NCBI GenBank assembly: GCA_038873195.1
Contig: JAVZEV010000001.1
Location: forward strand, 1,330,490-1,394,489
DNA: 64,000 nt
Origin: Candidatus Bathyarchaeia archaeon
Lineage (GTDB): Archaea > Thermoproteota > Bathyarchaeia > Bathyarchaeales > Bathycorpusculaceae
Direction: 5' to 3'
Shown here: positions 15,574-24,607 of the stretch, piece after piece
Numbering within the stretch: the stretch's first letter is position 1
Layout of the letters: every line of letters begins with the position of its first letter
The notes under the pieces: generated by a model
What the model was told of the DNA's origin: nothing
Database searches by the model: none
The model's input: only the letters and a program-made list of their open reading frames with translations
Program-made: the position numbers and the translations under genes

Positions 15574-16249
15574 CTAAGCACGTGTCACATTTTCCTTTTC
15601 TACAATAATCTTTACCTAGCCTAAGCAATGCAGTTTCAAAGGTAATGAAAGATTTTCCTGCAATCTTGTTTTGAAGCCAAAAAGTTTTCAGCTGCTTTAA
15701 CGCGTCTTTGGCGGTTACCTCCTTCTTTACCATCCCAAGGTTTTCTGCTGCAAGGATTACTAGGCTTGTTGGGTTTGGGTCAGCTTTTTCCCAAACATCG
15801 CGCAGTTCTCTTAGGAAGATGTTTACTGTTACGTCACCAATGCCTTTTCCTAAATTCTTTAATCGCTTTTCTAAATCACGCGAGTCAGAAGCGTTGTTGT
15901 GGATGGTTATCAAGTTTCCATCATATTTTTCAATGAGATTTTGCATGACCTCCAAAAGTTTATCCGCAGTTTTGAAATCGTAGCGTGTGTAGCTACCTTC
16001 GTCAAGGATTTTAACTAAGCCATCCCAACCAGTTTCGAGAATCCGGTTTGGTGTCAAAACGCCATACTTTCGGAAGCATTTGAAGGTTTTGATAGCTGAA
16101 TTTTCTGTTATAGGTGCTCCGAAGAGTATAGCCGCCAAAAACCATTTGAAAATTTCCTCTCTTTTCCCATTTGAGAGGTTTATATCCAATATTTCAGAGT
16201 ATTTATTTCCGAGGTTTTCAACGAGCGTTTTCAGTTTTTCACGTTTCAT
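15539..16249 (-). CDS. HhH-GPD DNA glycosylase-like protein with Fe-S cluster motif
   Basis: The 236-residue protein ends with C-x4-C-x2-C-x5-C (DYCRKGKCDTCLVRGECLT), close to the [4Fe-4S] loop of endonuclease III relatives. A LGKGIGDVTVNIFLREL stretch near residue 140 fits the helix-hairpin-helix glycine/proline loop region. The spacing of the first cysteine pair (4 rather than 6) is shorter than in endonuclease III, so this is a divergent member. I cannot identify the base specificity. An earlier TTG at 16255 is in frame; the ATG at 16249 preceded by AGTGAAT is preferred. Confidence 0.65.
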   Translation of the reverse strand: MKREKLKTLVENLGNKYSEILDINLSNGKREEIFKWFLAAILFGAPITENSAIKTFKCFRKYGVLTPNRILETGWDGLVKILDEGSYTRYDFKTADKLLEVMQNLIEKYDGNLITIHNNASDSRDLEKRLKNLGKGIGDVTVNIFLRELRDVWEKADPNPTSLVILAAENLGMVKKEVTAKDALKQLKTFWLQNKIAGKSFITFETALLRLGKDYCRKGKCDTCLVRGECLTHKAL

Positions 16250-16323
16250 AAGCAATATTCACTTGTCTAACAAAATTTTATACAGTCCGCTGCATAAACG
16301 GTTTACTGAGGTTTGCTGCGACA

Positions 16324-17352
16324 ATGAAGCGAACAATAGAATGGCACAACGGAACAGTCGCCACAATAGACCAGACAAAGCTTCCGCATGAAACAGTGAT
16401 TCTTGAGATGAAAAGCTGCGATGAAGTGGCTGACGCAATAAAAACCATGAAAATAAGAGGGGCACCATTACTGGGAGCAGCTGCAGCTTTTGCTTTAGCT
16501 TTAACTGCTTACAATTCCCAAGCAAAATCCAAACAAGAGTTAATCAGAGAGTTGGAGAAATCAGCAGAAACTCTTAAGAGAACACGACCAACTGCTGTTA
16601 ACCTTTTTTGGGCGATAGACAGAATTTTAGCCAAATCAAAAAGTTTCGCTGGGAATGCTGAAGAGTTGATTGCTTTTGTTGTTGATGAAGCAAGGAAAAT
16701 AGCTGATGAAGATGCTGCGGCAAATCGTTTGATTGGCAAGTATGGAGCTGAACTTATAAGTGATGGAGATGTGGTTCTTACGCATTGCAATGCTGGCGCT
16801 TTAGCCACAGTTGAATATGGCACAGCTTTGGGCGTTATAAGAGCTGCTTGGGAACAGGGAAAAAAGATTGAGGTTATTGCTACTGAAACTCGTCCGAAAC
16901 TGCAGGGCGCAAGGTTAACAACTTATGAGCTTAAAAAGGAAGGCATCCCAGTCACTTTGATTACTGATGGCATGGTTGGTTATGTTATGTATAAACAATT
17001 GGTTAATGTGGTTGTTGTAGGAGCTGATAGGATAGTTTCTGATGCGATTATTAACAAGATTGGAACATTCGCAATTGCTGTTTTAGCTAAAGAACACCAA
17101 ATACCCTTCTATGTTGCCGCTCCAAGATCCACCTTTGACTTATCACGTAAATCGACTGAGGTTGTCATTGAAGAGAGAAAACCAGAAGAAGTCACAAATG
17201 TAGGCTCATATAGAATTGCTCCTGAAGGAATAAGCGTTCTTAACCCAGCATTCGATATAACTCCGCTGGATTATGTCACAGCAATAATTTGCGAAGACGG
17301 CGTGTTGCACAAGAAAGATTTTGGCAAATTTAAAGCCAACGTCTATAAGTGA
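16324..17352 (+). CDS. mtnA: S-methyl-5-thioribose-1-phosphate isomerase
   Basis: The 342 residues match the MtnA / aIF2B-like isomerase family: IKTMKIRGAPLLGAAAAFAL near residue 40, THCNAGALATVEYGTALGV at the catalytic cysteine (residues about 155-172), VVVGADRIVSDAIINKIGT containing the catalytic aspartate, and a C-terminal TPLDYVTAIICEDG. It converts methylthioribose-1-phosphate to methylthioribulose-1-phosphate in methionine salvage; some archaeal homologues act on ribose-1,5-bisphosphate instead. The NAGALAT and GADRI motifs favour MtnA-type chemistry. The endA gene follows 31 bases later, then hisS, probably as one operon. Confidence 0.9.
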   Translation: MKRTIEWHNGTVATIDQTKLPHETVILEMKSCDEVADAIKTMKIRGAPLLGAAAAFALALTAYNSQAKSKQELIRELEKSAETLKRTRPTAVNLFWAIDRILAKSKSFAGNAEELIAFVVDEARKIADEDAAANRLIGKYGAELISDGDVVLTHCNAGALATVEYGTALGVIRAAWEQGKKIEVIATETRPKLQGARLTTYELKKEGIPVTLITDGMVGYVMYKQLVNVVVVGADRIVSDAIINKIGTFAIAVLAKEHQIPFYVAAPRSTFDLSRKSTEVVIEERKPEEVTNVGSYRIAPEGISVLNPAFDITPLDYVTAIICEDGVLHKKDFGKFKANVYK

Positions 17353-17383
17353 AAAATATAGCTTATGCTGGTTGAGGATTTGC

Positions 17384-17941
17384 ATGAGCAAAAGAGAAGA
17401 GAAAGAATCTACTCGTTCTGAATTCAAAGTTAAAGGCGCATTAGTAGAGAAAGGAGTTAAAATTTCTGAAAAACAGAGTGTGAATGAACTTTCTTCTCGA
17501 GGGTATGGTGTTAAAGAAAACGATGAGCTTTTGCTGACTTTTTATGAAGCACTTTACCTTTTGGATAAGGGATGGTTAGATGTTGAGACAAAAAAGGGCA
17601 AGAAGATGGATTTCCAACAGCTTCTGCGATGTTATGAGGATTTGGAGGAGAATGCATGGGTTAAGTATTTGACTTACCGAGATTTGCGAAGCCGCGGATA
17701 CACCGTTAGAGAAGGCTTCGGTTTAGGCGTTGACTTTCGTGTTTACGAAAAAGGCGAGTATGGCAAAGACACGGCTAAATACTTAATCTTAAGCATTCAG
17801 GAAGGAAAACCGATTCCGATTGAAGATTTAACGCGTATAATGCTGCAGTGCCAAAGTCTAAAGAAAGAACTAGTTTTAGCCGTGATGAACCGCAGAGGAG
17901 AAATAGTTTACTATTCGGTTTCGCAATTAACCTTAAAATAA
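17384..17941 (+). CDS. endA: tRNA-splicing endonuclease subunit lacking the catalytic His
   Basis: The 185 residues have the EndA fold: an N-terminal domain with ELLLTFYEALYLLDKGWLDV and a catalytic-type C-terminal domain starting YLTYRDLRSRGYTVREGFG. The catalytic tyrosine is present (VDFRVYEKG) and the lysine is present (SLKKELVLAVM), but the histidine normally found in an EHSxYLV-like segment is replaced: the sequence reads KDTAKYLIL. This suggests the structural partner of a heterotetrameric enzyme, with an active subunit elsewhere in the genome. The ATG at 17384 is preceded by GAGG. The gene lies between mtnA and hisS in one probable operon. Confidence 0.85.
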   Translation: MSKREEKESTRSEFKVKGALVEKGVKISEKQSVNELSSRGYGVKENDELLLTFYEALYLLDKGWLDVETKKGKKMDFQQLLRCYEDLEENAWVKYLTYRDLRSRGYTVREGFGLGVDFRVYEKGEYGKDTAKYLILSIQEGKPIPIEDLTRIMLQCQSLKKELVLAVMNRRGEIVYYSVSQLTLK

Positions 17942-17955
17942 CGGAGAAATCGTTG

Positions 17956-19251
17956 ATGCCTGCTTTCAAGACTGTTCGTGGAATGCGAGATTTTCTGCCA
18001 GAAGAAGCGAGCATGCTGAAGTTTATTGAAAACAAAGCTAGAAGAGTGGCGGAACTTTACGGATACAAAGAAGTTGTAACGCCTGTGGTGGAATCCTACG
18101 AGCTTCTTGCTGCGAAGGCTGGTGAAGAAGTTCGTTCGCGAATGTTTGTTTTCAAGGATTTAGGTGGGCGAGATGTGGCTTTGCGTCCAGAGTTTACGGC
18201 TTCTGTTGCTAGGTTGGTGGCGACAACTTTGAGAGCTGAGCCTAAACCGCTTAGGCTTTTTAGTTTTGGTACTGTTTATCGTTATGATGAACCTCAAAAG
18301 GGACGTTATAGAGAGTTTTGGCAATCGAACTACGAACTGATGGGTTCGAATAAGCCAGAGGGCGATGCAGAAATACTGATGTTGACCAATAGTCTCATGG
18401 CAACTTCTGGGTTGAAGAAGTATGTTTTCAAGGTTGGGCATGTGGGGGTTTTGAGGGGAATTTTTGTTCAAGAAGGGTTGGAGGAAGCCGTGCAAAATGC
18501 GGTTATGCAGCGGATGGATAAAAAAGAGTATGAAGTCGCGCTTAAAATGGTTAGAGATGCTGGAGCGTCTGAAAAATGCGTTAATGTTCTTCAGAAGCTC
18601 GTGAAAATTAAAGGTAGCGAAATTTTTGAGACTGTGGAAAAAATGAAGGCGGTTGTGAAGGGGTATGAGAGGGCTGTTTCTGCGATTGAGAACCTTGCCG
18701 CAATTCTAAAATTAATAGTAGAAAGCGAATGCAAAATGGATGTTATTGTTGACGCTGGATTTGCTAGAGGTCTTGAGTATTACACTGGAATGGTTTTTGA
18801 AGTATATGTGCCAGAATTTGACATAGCCTTGGGTGGAGGTGGAAGATATGACCAGCTTATCGAATTGTTTGGGGGGGAACCTACACCGGCCGTTGGTGTT
18901 GCTCATGGAATAGATAGGATAATGTTGGCGTTGCAGATGCAGAAGGCTGAAGTGGGAGCTAGGGAGAAATCTGTCATGGTTATTCCAGTTAAAGAAGAGT
19001 TGAAAGGTGAAGCTTTGAAAGTTTCAAGGTTGCTTAGAGAAGCGGATGTGCCCGTGGAAGTTGAGGTTATGGGAAGAAAAGTAACTGCAGCATTGGAAGA
19101 TGCAGATAGGAGAGGAATGAGTTACGCAATAATTGTTGGAGAAAAAGAATTAAAAGAAAACGCGGTTGCTATTCGAAATCTGGCTAAAAGAGAGCAAAAA
19201 ATTGTGAAAATTGAGAAGATAGTGGAAACAATAAAAGGTCAACATGTTTAG
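17956..19251 (+). CDS. hisS: Histidyl-tRNA synthetase
   Basis: The 431-residue class II synthetase shows motif 1 in the FKTVRGMRDFLPEEA region, motif 2 FRYDEPQKGRYREFWQ-like sequence near residue 110 (FGTVYRYDEPQKGRYREFWQ), the histidine-specific ARGLEYYTGMVFEVY motif near residue 270, and motif 3 GGGGRYDQLIELFGG followed by VGVAHGIDRIMLAL. A C-terminal anticodon-binding domain closes it. Longer upstream starts would overlap endA; the ATG at 17956 follows CGGAGAAAT. It is the third gene of the mtnA-endA-hisS run and overlaps a convergent gene by four bases. Confidence 0.96.
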   Translation: MPAFKTVRGMRDFLPEEASMLKFIENKARRVAELYGYKEVVTPVVESYELLAAKAGEEVRSRMFVFKDLGGRDVALRPEFTASVARLVATTLRAEPKPLRLFSFGTVYRYDEPQKGRYREFWQSNYELMGSNKPEGDAEILMLTNSLMATSGLKKYVFKVGHVGVLRGIFVQEGLEEAVQNAVMQRMDKKEYEVALKMVRDAGASEKCVNVLQKLVKIKGSEIFETVEKMKAVVKGYERAVSAIENLAAILKLIVESECKMDVIVDAGFARGLEYYTGMVFEVYVPEFDIALGGGGRYDQLIELFGGEPTPAVGVAHGIDRIMLALQMQKAEVGAREKSVMVIPVKEELKGEALKVSRLLREADVPVEVEVMGRKVTAALEDADRRGMSYAIIVGEKELKENAVAIRNLAKREQKIVKIEKIVETIKGQHV

Positions 19252-19718
19252 ATTTGACGTGTTTCTCTTCTCAGAAAATCTCCTATGTCCAGAACGTTCT
19301 CTACAGCAACTTTGCATTTTTTCTCGTCTAAATTGCTGAGTATTTTGCCGAAACCTAAACATTCGCCGCGTTGATTAAGTATTAAAGCATAAACGCCTCT
19401 TCTTTTTGCGCCAGAAACTTGAATTATCCCCCTTTTAAATACGTCTCTTCCGCAAATGAAAAGCCACTCTGTCTTCTTGTCAACAATTATCTTGTTTGCT
19501 TTTCCTTTGGCAATCATTTTCAGTAAGATAAGGCTCGGAAAGAATTTGTCGCCCTTAATTTTTCCTAGATAAGCTCCAGCGTAAAAGAAGTCTTTGGCAA
19601 CTACCTTTTTCAGATTCTCGTCGATGAGGAAGTAGCGGTTCTCTTTCTTTACTATTAAATTTTCATCTAATTTGACGCTTGCACCGAAACGACTTACAAA
19701 ATCCCATATGGGCTTCAC
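19248..19718 (-). CDS. Nip7-like PUA-domain protein
   Basis: The 156 residues consist of a pre-PUA domain and a C-terminal PUA domain as in Nip7/UPF0113. The central ICGRDVFKRGIIQ and the end RGVYALILNQRGECLGFGKI are the hallmarks of archaeal Nip7-like proteins. Nip7 binds RNA during ribosome biogenesis. It lies three bases after an RsmB-type m5C methyltransferase gene on the same strand, a pairing that suggests the PUA protein delivers or positions an rRNA or tRNA substrate for that enzyme. Confidence 0.8.
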   Translation of the reverse strand: MKPIWDFVSRFGASVKLDENLIVKKENRYFLIDENLKKVVAKDFFYAGAYLGKIKGDKFFPSLILLKMIAKGKANKIIVDKKTEWLFICGRDVFKRGIIQVSGAKRRGVYALILNQRGECLGFGKILSNLDEKKCKVAVENVLDIGDFLRRETRQI

Positions 19719-19721
19719 AGT

Positions 19722-20606
19722 TTATTCACGCCTTTTCAATTTACAAACAAAGAATCCTTGCGTTTGCTCAGGCCATATTCTCTTACAATTTTTTATGGAA
19801 TCATCTAGTTGTTTATTGAAAATGTTGGTTGGCGCTTCTTCTCCGTAGCAGTTGATTTTTTCGGTTTGAAGGTTTAGCGTTTCTATTGCCCAGTTGATGT
19901 TTAATTCGTTTTCTTCTGGTTCCAGTGAGCATGTCGCGTAAACCAGTTCGCCATCATTCTTGAGAACTTTGACTGTTTCAGCTAATATTTCTCTCTGAAG
20001 TTTAGCGTTTCTCTCCACATCCTTGATTGTTCTTCGCTTGAACCATTCCTTGTCGGCGGCGAAGTTGCCCGAGCATGGAACATCCAAGAGTACTCTGTCA
20101 AATTTCATGTTAAGCTTTGAAGCTTGTCTTGCATCCATCCTATAAACAGCAGTGTTGCACACATTGCATCTTTCCAGATGGTTAGATAATGCTGTCAATC
20201 TACGCTTGTCCACGTCCAACGCGACTATTACGCCAGTGTTACGCATTAAATCAGCTAGTTGAACAGTTTTTCCGCCCGGAGCCGCGCAAGCATCCAAAAC
20301 AATCTTGTTTTTTAAATCTGTAAATAATGTAGCTGGGATTTGAGCTGCCGCTTCTTGTATTGAGTACAAGCCTAAAAGGTATTCCGGAGTCGCTCCAACT
20401 GAAAATTTTGATTTACAAACCCAATAGCCACATTCAAGAAAAGGAATCTTTTCAAGCTCTATTCCCGAAGCTTGCAGCCTTTTAACAAGCTCCTCCTCAG
20501 CGATATTCATCTTGTTTACTCTAATCGCTTGTTTAGGCTCAACATCTCGAAATTTCCAACCAAGCATTTCATAACGGTTAACAAAAAATTCCTTGCCAGA
20601 CATCAC
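19722..20606 (-). CDS. RsmB/NOP2-family RNA m5C methyltransferase
   Basis: The 294-residue enzyme has the SAM-binding motif LDACAAPGGKTVQLADLM (near residue 105) and both family cysteines: DVPCSGNF with the cysteine that releases product, and YATCSLEPEENE with the catalytic nucleophile. It methylates C5 of a cytidine in rRNA or tRNA. The N-terminal PUA found in many relatives is not fused; it may be supplied by the adjacent Nip7-like gene. The start at 20606 is taken from the open frame; the second ATG codon directly behind it is equally possible. Confidence 0.92.
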   Translation of the reverse strand: MMSGKEFFVNRYEMLGWKFRDVEPKQAIRVNKMNIAEEELVKRLQASGIELEKIPFLECGYWVCKSKFSVGATPEYLLGLYSIQEAAAQIPATLFTDLKNKIVLDACAAPGGKTVQLADLMRNTGVIVALDVDKRRLTALSNHLERCNVCNTAVYRMDARQASKLNMKFDRVLLDVPCSGNFAADKEWFKRRTIKDVERNAKLQREILAETVKVLKNDGELVYATCSLEPEENELNINWAIETLNLQTEKINCYGEEAPTNIFNKQLDDSIKNCKRIWPEQTQGFFVCKLKRRE

Positions 20607-20714
20607 TCCATAATAGAGAGGGTTCTCATAAAAACTTGATGTTTCAAATCAGTGCAACTTTAGTTTGACAAATTTTAAATGGGCAAGCCTTTCTCACTAA
20701 TTAAGTGTGATTTC

Positions 20715-21164
20715 ATGGACTGTAAATACGCCTTTGTCATGATGATTAAGGATAAATGGTGGCGCGAATTCCTCCGCCTCCGACATGAGGGAAAACAGGT
20801 ACAATCCTACGTGCAGAATGGTTGGGCGCCTCCTAAAAATACTTCCTTACTGTTCTTTTATGTTTCCAAGCCCGTCGGTGAAGTTGCAGGACATGCGGAG
20901 TTTGTTGAACGCAAAACTGGAGATGCTGAAAGTTTATGGAAGGAATATGGCAGCGAGTCGGTTCTGCAAACTAAGGAGAAATATGAGGAGTTTACTCGTG
21001 ATATGCAGAGGGTTTCTTTCATCAGATTTAAAAACCTACAAGCAGCTGCCAAACCAATATCACTCAACAACTTTCTAATGCTTCTCGGCGTGAAGAGACT
21101 TGCAAGAGGAGGCTTTTATGTAGACAAGGAAACTGCGGAAAAGATAATTACATTAATGGAATGA
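20715..21164 (+). CDS. Uncharacterised archaeal protein, PUA/ASCH-like fold suspected
   Basis: I do not recognise this protein with certainty. It starts with a strand-rich stretch (CKYAFVMMIKDKWWREFL), continues with charged segments, has VAGHAEFVERKTGD in the middle and ends in GVKRLARGGFYVDKETAEKI. The pattern resembles small archaeal PUA/ASCH-like proteins (DUF365 type), which would imply RNA binding, but this is a guess. A longer frame starts at 20679; a TATA-like TTTTAAAT at about 20675 and GTGAT just before 20715 argue for the ATG at 20715 (149 residues). Confidence 0.6.
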   Translation: MDCKYAFVMMIKDKWWREFLRLRHEGKQVQSYVQNGWAPPKNTSLLFFYVSKPVGEVAGHAEFVERKTGDAESLWKEYGSESVLQTKEKYEEFTRDMQRVSFIRFKNLQAAAKPISLNNFLMLLGVKRLARGGFYVDKETAEKIITLME

Positions 21165-21342
21165 AAAACAAGACAGATTTTGATAAGTTAATTGTTGCAA
21201 CAAAAAGTTAATAGGTTGCCGTTTTATCTTCCATGTAGCCTATTCAAAATTTCCAAAAGTGAAAAGTAGTAATGTTTCAAAAGGCAATTATCGAAAATGC
21301 TTGCATTCAAGAACAATCAACCAGTGTAAAGAAGGTTTAGTT

Positions 21343-23559
21343 ATGGGACGTTATAGACAAATTGAAGAAATTGTTAAACTTATGAATAACCGCGAAATGG
21401 TGAGAAACACTAGCATAATCGCTCACGTAGACCACGGAAAAACCACGCTTTCAGACAGCCTATTAGCTGCTGCAGGCATAATAAGCGAACAAACCGCGGG
21501 TCAAAAACTGTTTCTCGACTCGTGGGAACTTGAACAGAAGAGACAAATGACAGTCTTCGCTTCAAACATTAGCTTAGCCCACACCTACAAAGGAAAAGAA
21601 TACCTCATAAACCTCATAGACACGCCGGGACACATTGACTTCAGCGGAGCAGTAACCAGAAGCCTCCGCGCAGTAGACGGTGCATTAGTGGTTGTTGACG
21701 CTGTAGAAGGCCCCATGACTCAGACAGAAACCGTTTTGATGCAAGCATTACGTGAAAGAGTCAAACCAATCCTTTTCATTAACAAAGTTGACAGACTCAT
21801 AAAAGAAATAAAGCTAACCCCAGAAGAAATCCAGCGCAAATTTGCAAAAATAATCGCCAGAATAAACAACCTAATAGAAAAGTACGCGCCGCCAGAGCAT
21901 AAGAAAGATTGGCAAGTCAACGTTGAAGACGGACGCGTAGCGTTCGGTTCAGCCCTTCACAAATGGGGATTAAACTTACCGCACATGAAAGCGAAGAGCG
22001 TCTCGTTCAAAGACATAATTGACGCTTACTCTGGAGAACCAGAAGACATTGCAAGAAAAGTTGACGCATTAAGCAAAAAAGCACCGTTATATGAGCCCAT
22101 ATTAGACATGTTCTGCGAACACTTGCCAAATCCATTACAGGCACAACCATACAGACAAAGCCAAATTTGGCCAGGCGACCCAAACAGTCCAGTAGGCAAA
22201 GGCATGGCGAATGTTGACCCAAATGGACCGCTTCTTATGTGCATAACAACCATTGAAGTTGACCCACACAGCGGAGTCGTCGCCATTGGACGTGTTTTCA
22301 GCGGAACAGTTGAAAAGGGGAAAGTTGTTAATCTCGTAACCAGCCGACAGAAAGGAACAATTCAGCAGGTTTACATGAGCATGGCTGCTGACAGAGTCAT
22401 AGTAGACAAAGTTCCAGCAGGAAACATCGCTGCACTTTCTGGACTACCATCCGTTCATGTGGGCGAAACAGTCGCGGAAGAAGGTGTGGAAACGCATCCG
22501 TTTGAAGGATTAAAATATGTTTCTGACCCTGTGGTAACGGTTGCTGTTGAGCCTGAAGATGTTAAGGACTTGCCGCTTTTTGACAAAGTAATCCACAAGT
22601 TGACGCTGGAAGACCCAAACCTTCACTTCACAATAAACAAGGAAAGTGGAGAATACTTACTGAGCGGCATGGGCGAATTACACCTTGAAGTTACAGCTTA
22701 TCGAATGCAAGAAGCAGGCTTGAAGGTAAAGATTAGTAAGCCCATAGTGATTTATCGTGAAACAATAAGTCATGACTACAAAGGACCGCCAATTATGGGT
22801 AAAAGCCCCAACAAACACAGCAAGTTGTGGGTGACATTGGAGAAATTGCCGGAAGAAGTAATCGAAGCCATCAGAGCCGGCAAGATTTCAGAGATGCAAA
22901 CACGTGATGAAAGACAGAAAATTCTGAAACAGTTTGGCTGGTCAACAGACGATGCGCGCAACGTTATCGCGATTGAAGGAACAAACATTCTTGTGAACAG
23001 AATAAAGGGAAGACAATACGTTGAAGAGGTCATAGACCATGTGAAATCGGGTTTCAGGGAAGCAGTGCACACTTCTGTTTTAGCAAAAGAACCCGCCTAT
23101 GGATTAAAAGTAAACTTGGAAGACATTATGGTTCACGAGGACCCAGTGCACAGAGGTCCCGCACAAATACTTCCGATGACTTGGCGTCCGATCTGGTGCT
23201 GCTTTCTACTGAGCGACCCGAAACTTCTGGAGCCTTTAATGAGTTTTGAGTGCAAAGTACCAAATGACTTCGTAAGCTCGGTCATCGCGATAGTGCAGAA
23301 ACGCCGCGGAAAAATATTGGACATGATAAACGAAGAGGACATGGTTGTTGTTAAGGCTGAAATGCCTGTGGCTGAATCCTTCGGCATTGCAGACGAGTTG
23401 CGTTCGTCAACGCAGGGAAGAGCCTTTTGGGCGACGCAGTTTAGCCGTTGGGCTCCTGTTCCAGAGTCGATGCAAGCTGAAATAATAGCGCAAATACGCA
23501 AACGCAGAGGTTTGAGTCCAACACCGCCAGACGCGAAAGAGTTCTACGAAGAAGCATAA
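21343..23559 (+). CDS. fusA: Translation elongation factor 2
   Basis: The 738-residue GTPase moves the ribosome along mRNA. The G domain has AHVDHGKTT (G1), DTPGH (G3) and NKVD (G4). The domain IV tip carries the diphthamide histidine in HEDPVHRGPAQILP, so the modification site is intact. Length and domain order are typical of archaeal EF-2. The open frame extends 84 bases further upstream, but the conserved start GRYRQIEEIVKLMNN and GAAGG nearby favour the ATG at 21343. A leader of up to 180 bases separates it from the preceding gene. Confidence 0.97.
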   Translation: MGRYRQIEEIVKLMNNREMVRNTSIIAHVDHGKTTLSDSLLAAAGIISEQTAGQKLFLDSWELEQKRQMTVFASNISLAHTYKGKEYLINLIDTPGHIDFSGAVTRSLRAVDGALVVVDAVEGPMTQTETVLMQALRERVKPILFINKVDRLIKEIKLTPEEIQRKFAKIIARINNLIEKYAPPEHKKDWQVNVEDGRVAFGSALHKWGLNLPHMKAKSVSFKDIIDAYSGEPEDIARKVDALSKKAPLYEPILDMFCEHLPNPLQAQPYRQSQIWPGDPNSPVGKGMANVDPNGPLLMCITTIEVDPHSGVVAIGRVFSGTVEKGKVVNLVTSRQKGTIQQVYMSMAADRVIVDKVPAGNIAALSGLPSVHVGETVAEEGVETHPFEGLKYVSDPVVTVAVEPEDVKDLPLFDKVIHKLTLEDPNLHFTINKESGEYLLSGMGELHLEVTAYRMQEAGLKVKISKPIVIYRETISHDYKGPPIMGKSPNKHSKLWVTLEKLPEEVIEAIRAGKISEMQTRDERQKILKQFGWSTDDARNVIAIEGTNILVNRIKGRQYVEEVIDHVKSGFREAVHTSVLAKEPAYGLKVNLEDIMVHEDPVHRGPAQILPMTWRPIWCCFLLSDPKLLEPLMSFECKVPNDFVSSVIAIVQKRRGKILDMINEEDMVVVKAEMPVAESFGIADELRSSTQGRAFWATQFSRWAPVPESMQAEIIAQIRKRRGLSPTPPDAKEFYEEA

Positions 23560-23653
23560 CAAATGATTCTTATTCTCTTTCTTTCGCTTTTTGAGAAAGA
23601 TTAAATCCTTTAGTGGAGCTTATAGTTTTCATTTAGTTAGGTTGGTATTGAGC

Positions 23654-23935
23654 ATGTTTAATGTTGTGTATTTGGTTGGGCTTGTGGCTGCGTTGGTTGC
23701 TGGATTATTGCTAGGTTTTCTTTTAAGGAACAGAAAACGCGTCAACTTGGACAAGGTTACTTTAGGAATTATCATAGCCTTAATATTTTCGTTAGGATTC
23801 AGCATAGGCTCAAATAATGAATTGCTAAGCTCTTTTCCAAAGATTGGAGTTAACGCGATTGTAATTTTGGTTTTGTCCGTGTTTTTCAGTGTAGTTTTTG
23901 TTAAAGCAGCAAAAAAACTGGTGAAAATAGAATGA
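23654..23935 (+). CDS. LysO-type exporter, N-terminal subunit
   Basis: The 93 residues hold three hydrophobic helices that correspond to the N-terminal part of the LysO (YbjE, DUF340) lysine exporter. In Escherichia coli LysO is one chain of about 300 residues; here the two parts are separate genes overlapping by ATGA (23932-23935), which couples their translation. The ATG at 23654 is preferred to an upstream in-frame start at 23591 because it lies directly before the first hydrophobic helix. Confidence 0.7.
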   Translation: MFNVVYLVGLVAALVAGLLLGFLLRNRKRVNLDKVTLGIIIALIFSLGFSIGSNNELLSSFPKIGVNAIVILVLSVFFSVVFVKAAKKLVKIE

Positions 23936-24540
23936 TGAAGTACATTGTTGCTGCTCTATTTTTTGGTGGAATAGTTGGTTACGTTAATAACAATTGGGGA
24001 AACATTGCAGCGGGAAACTTTGTTTCTGACTACTTGTTTAATGCTTTTCTTCTTTTGTTGCTTTTTGTCATGGGCATATCGTTTGGAATGGACAAGGAAT
24101 CAATAGTGAAAATTAAAAAGTCGGGCTTCAAAATTTTGGCTTTTCCATCAGCTGTTGCTTTAGGTAGCGTTTTAGGCGGATTCGTAGGCGGATTGATTTT
24201 TGGTAATGTAGTGGCGTCTATGGCTGTAAGCGCAGGTTACGGCTGGTACACGTTAGCTGGACCTTTAACTAATCAACTTTTTGGGGTTGAATGGGGCGCA
24301 TTGGGTTTTACTGTAAACTTTCTGAGGGAGCTGTTAACGATAACGACGATTTCTTTGACCGTTAAAGTTGACAAGTACGCGCCCATAGCATTTGGCGGAG
24401 CAACAAGCATGGACACGACATTGCCAATAATCATGCGTTACTGCGGGGCGGACACGCTGATAACTGCGTTTTCAAGCGGCTTTATATTAAGCGTACTAGC
24501 GCCGTTCACAATAACAGCAATTGCAGCATTGCCTCACTGA
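23932..24540 (+). CDS. lysO: LysO-type exporter, core membrane subunit
   Basis: The 202-residue protein has about six membrane segments and the family sequence features VMGISFGMDKE, AVSAGYGWYTLAGPL and FGGATSMDTTLPIIMRYCG. LysO exports lysine and toxic analogues such as thialysine. It starts in the stop codon of the small N-terminal partner gene and ends just before the GalT-like gene. The glycine/serine-rich central segment with a tyrosine-tryptophan pair is well conserved in DUF340, so the assignment to the family is firm even though the substrate is not proven. Confidence 0.82.
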   Translation: MMKYIVAALFFGGIVGYVNNNWGNIAAGNFVSDYLFNAFLLLLLFVMGISFGMDKESIVKIKKSGFKILAFPSAVALGSVLGGFVGGLIFGNVVASMAVSAGYGWYTLAGPLTNQLFGVEWGALGFTVNFLRELLTITTISLTVKVDKYAPIAFGGATSMDTTLPIIMRYCGADTLITAFSSGFILSVLAPFTITAIAALPH

Positions 24541-24607
24541 AAATCCAGTTTTGGAAAATGCTAAATGCAGTGAGGCGAATAATCTAATCCTTGCCGAAGG
24601 TCTGCTC

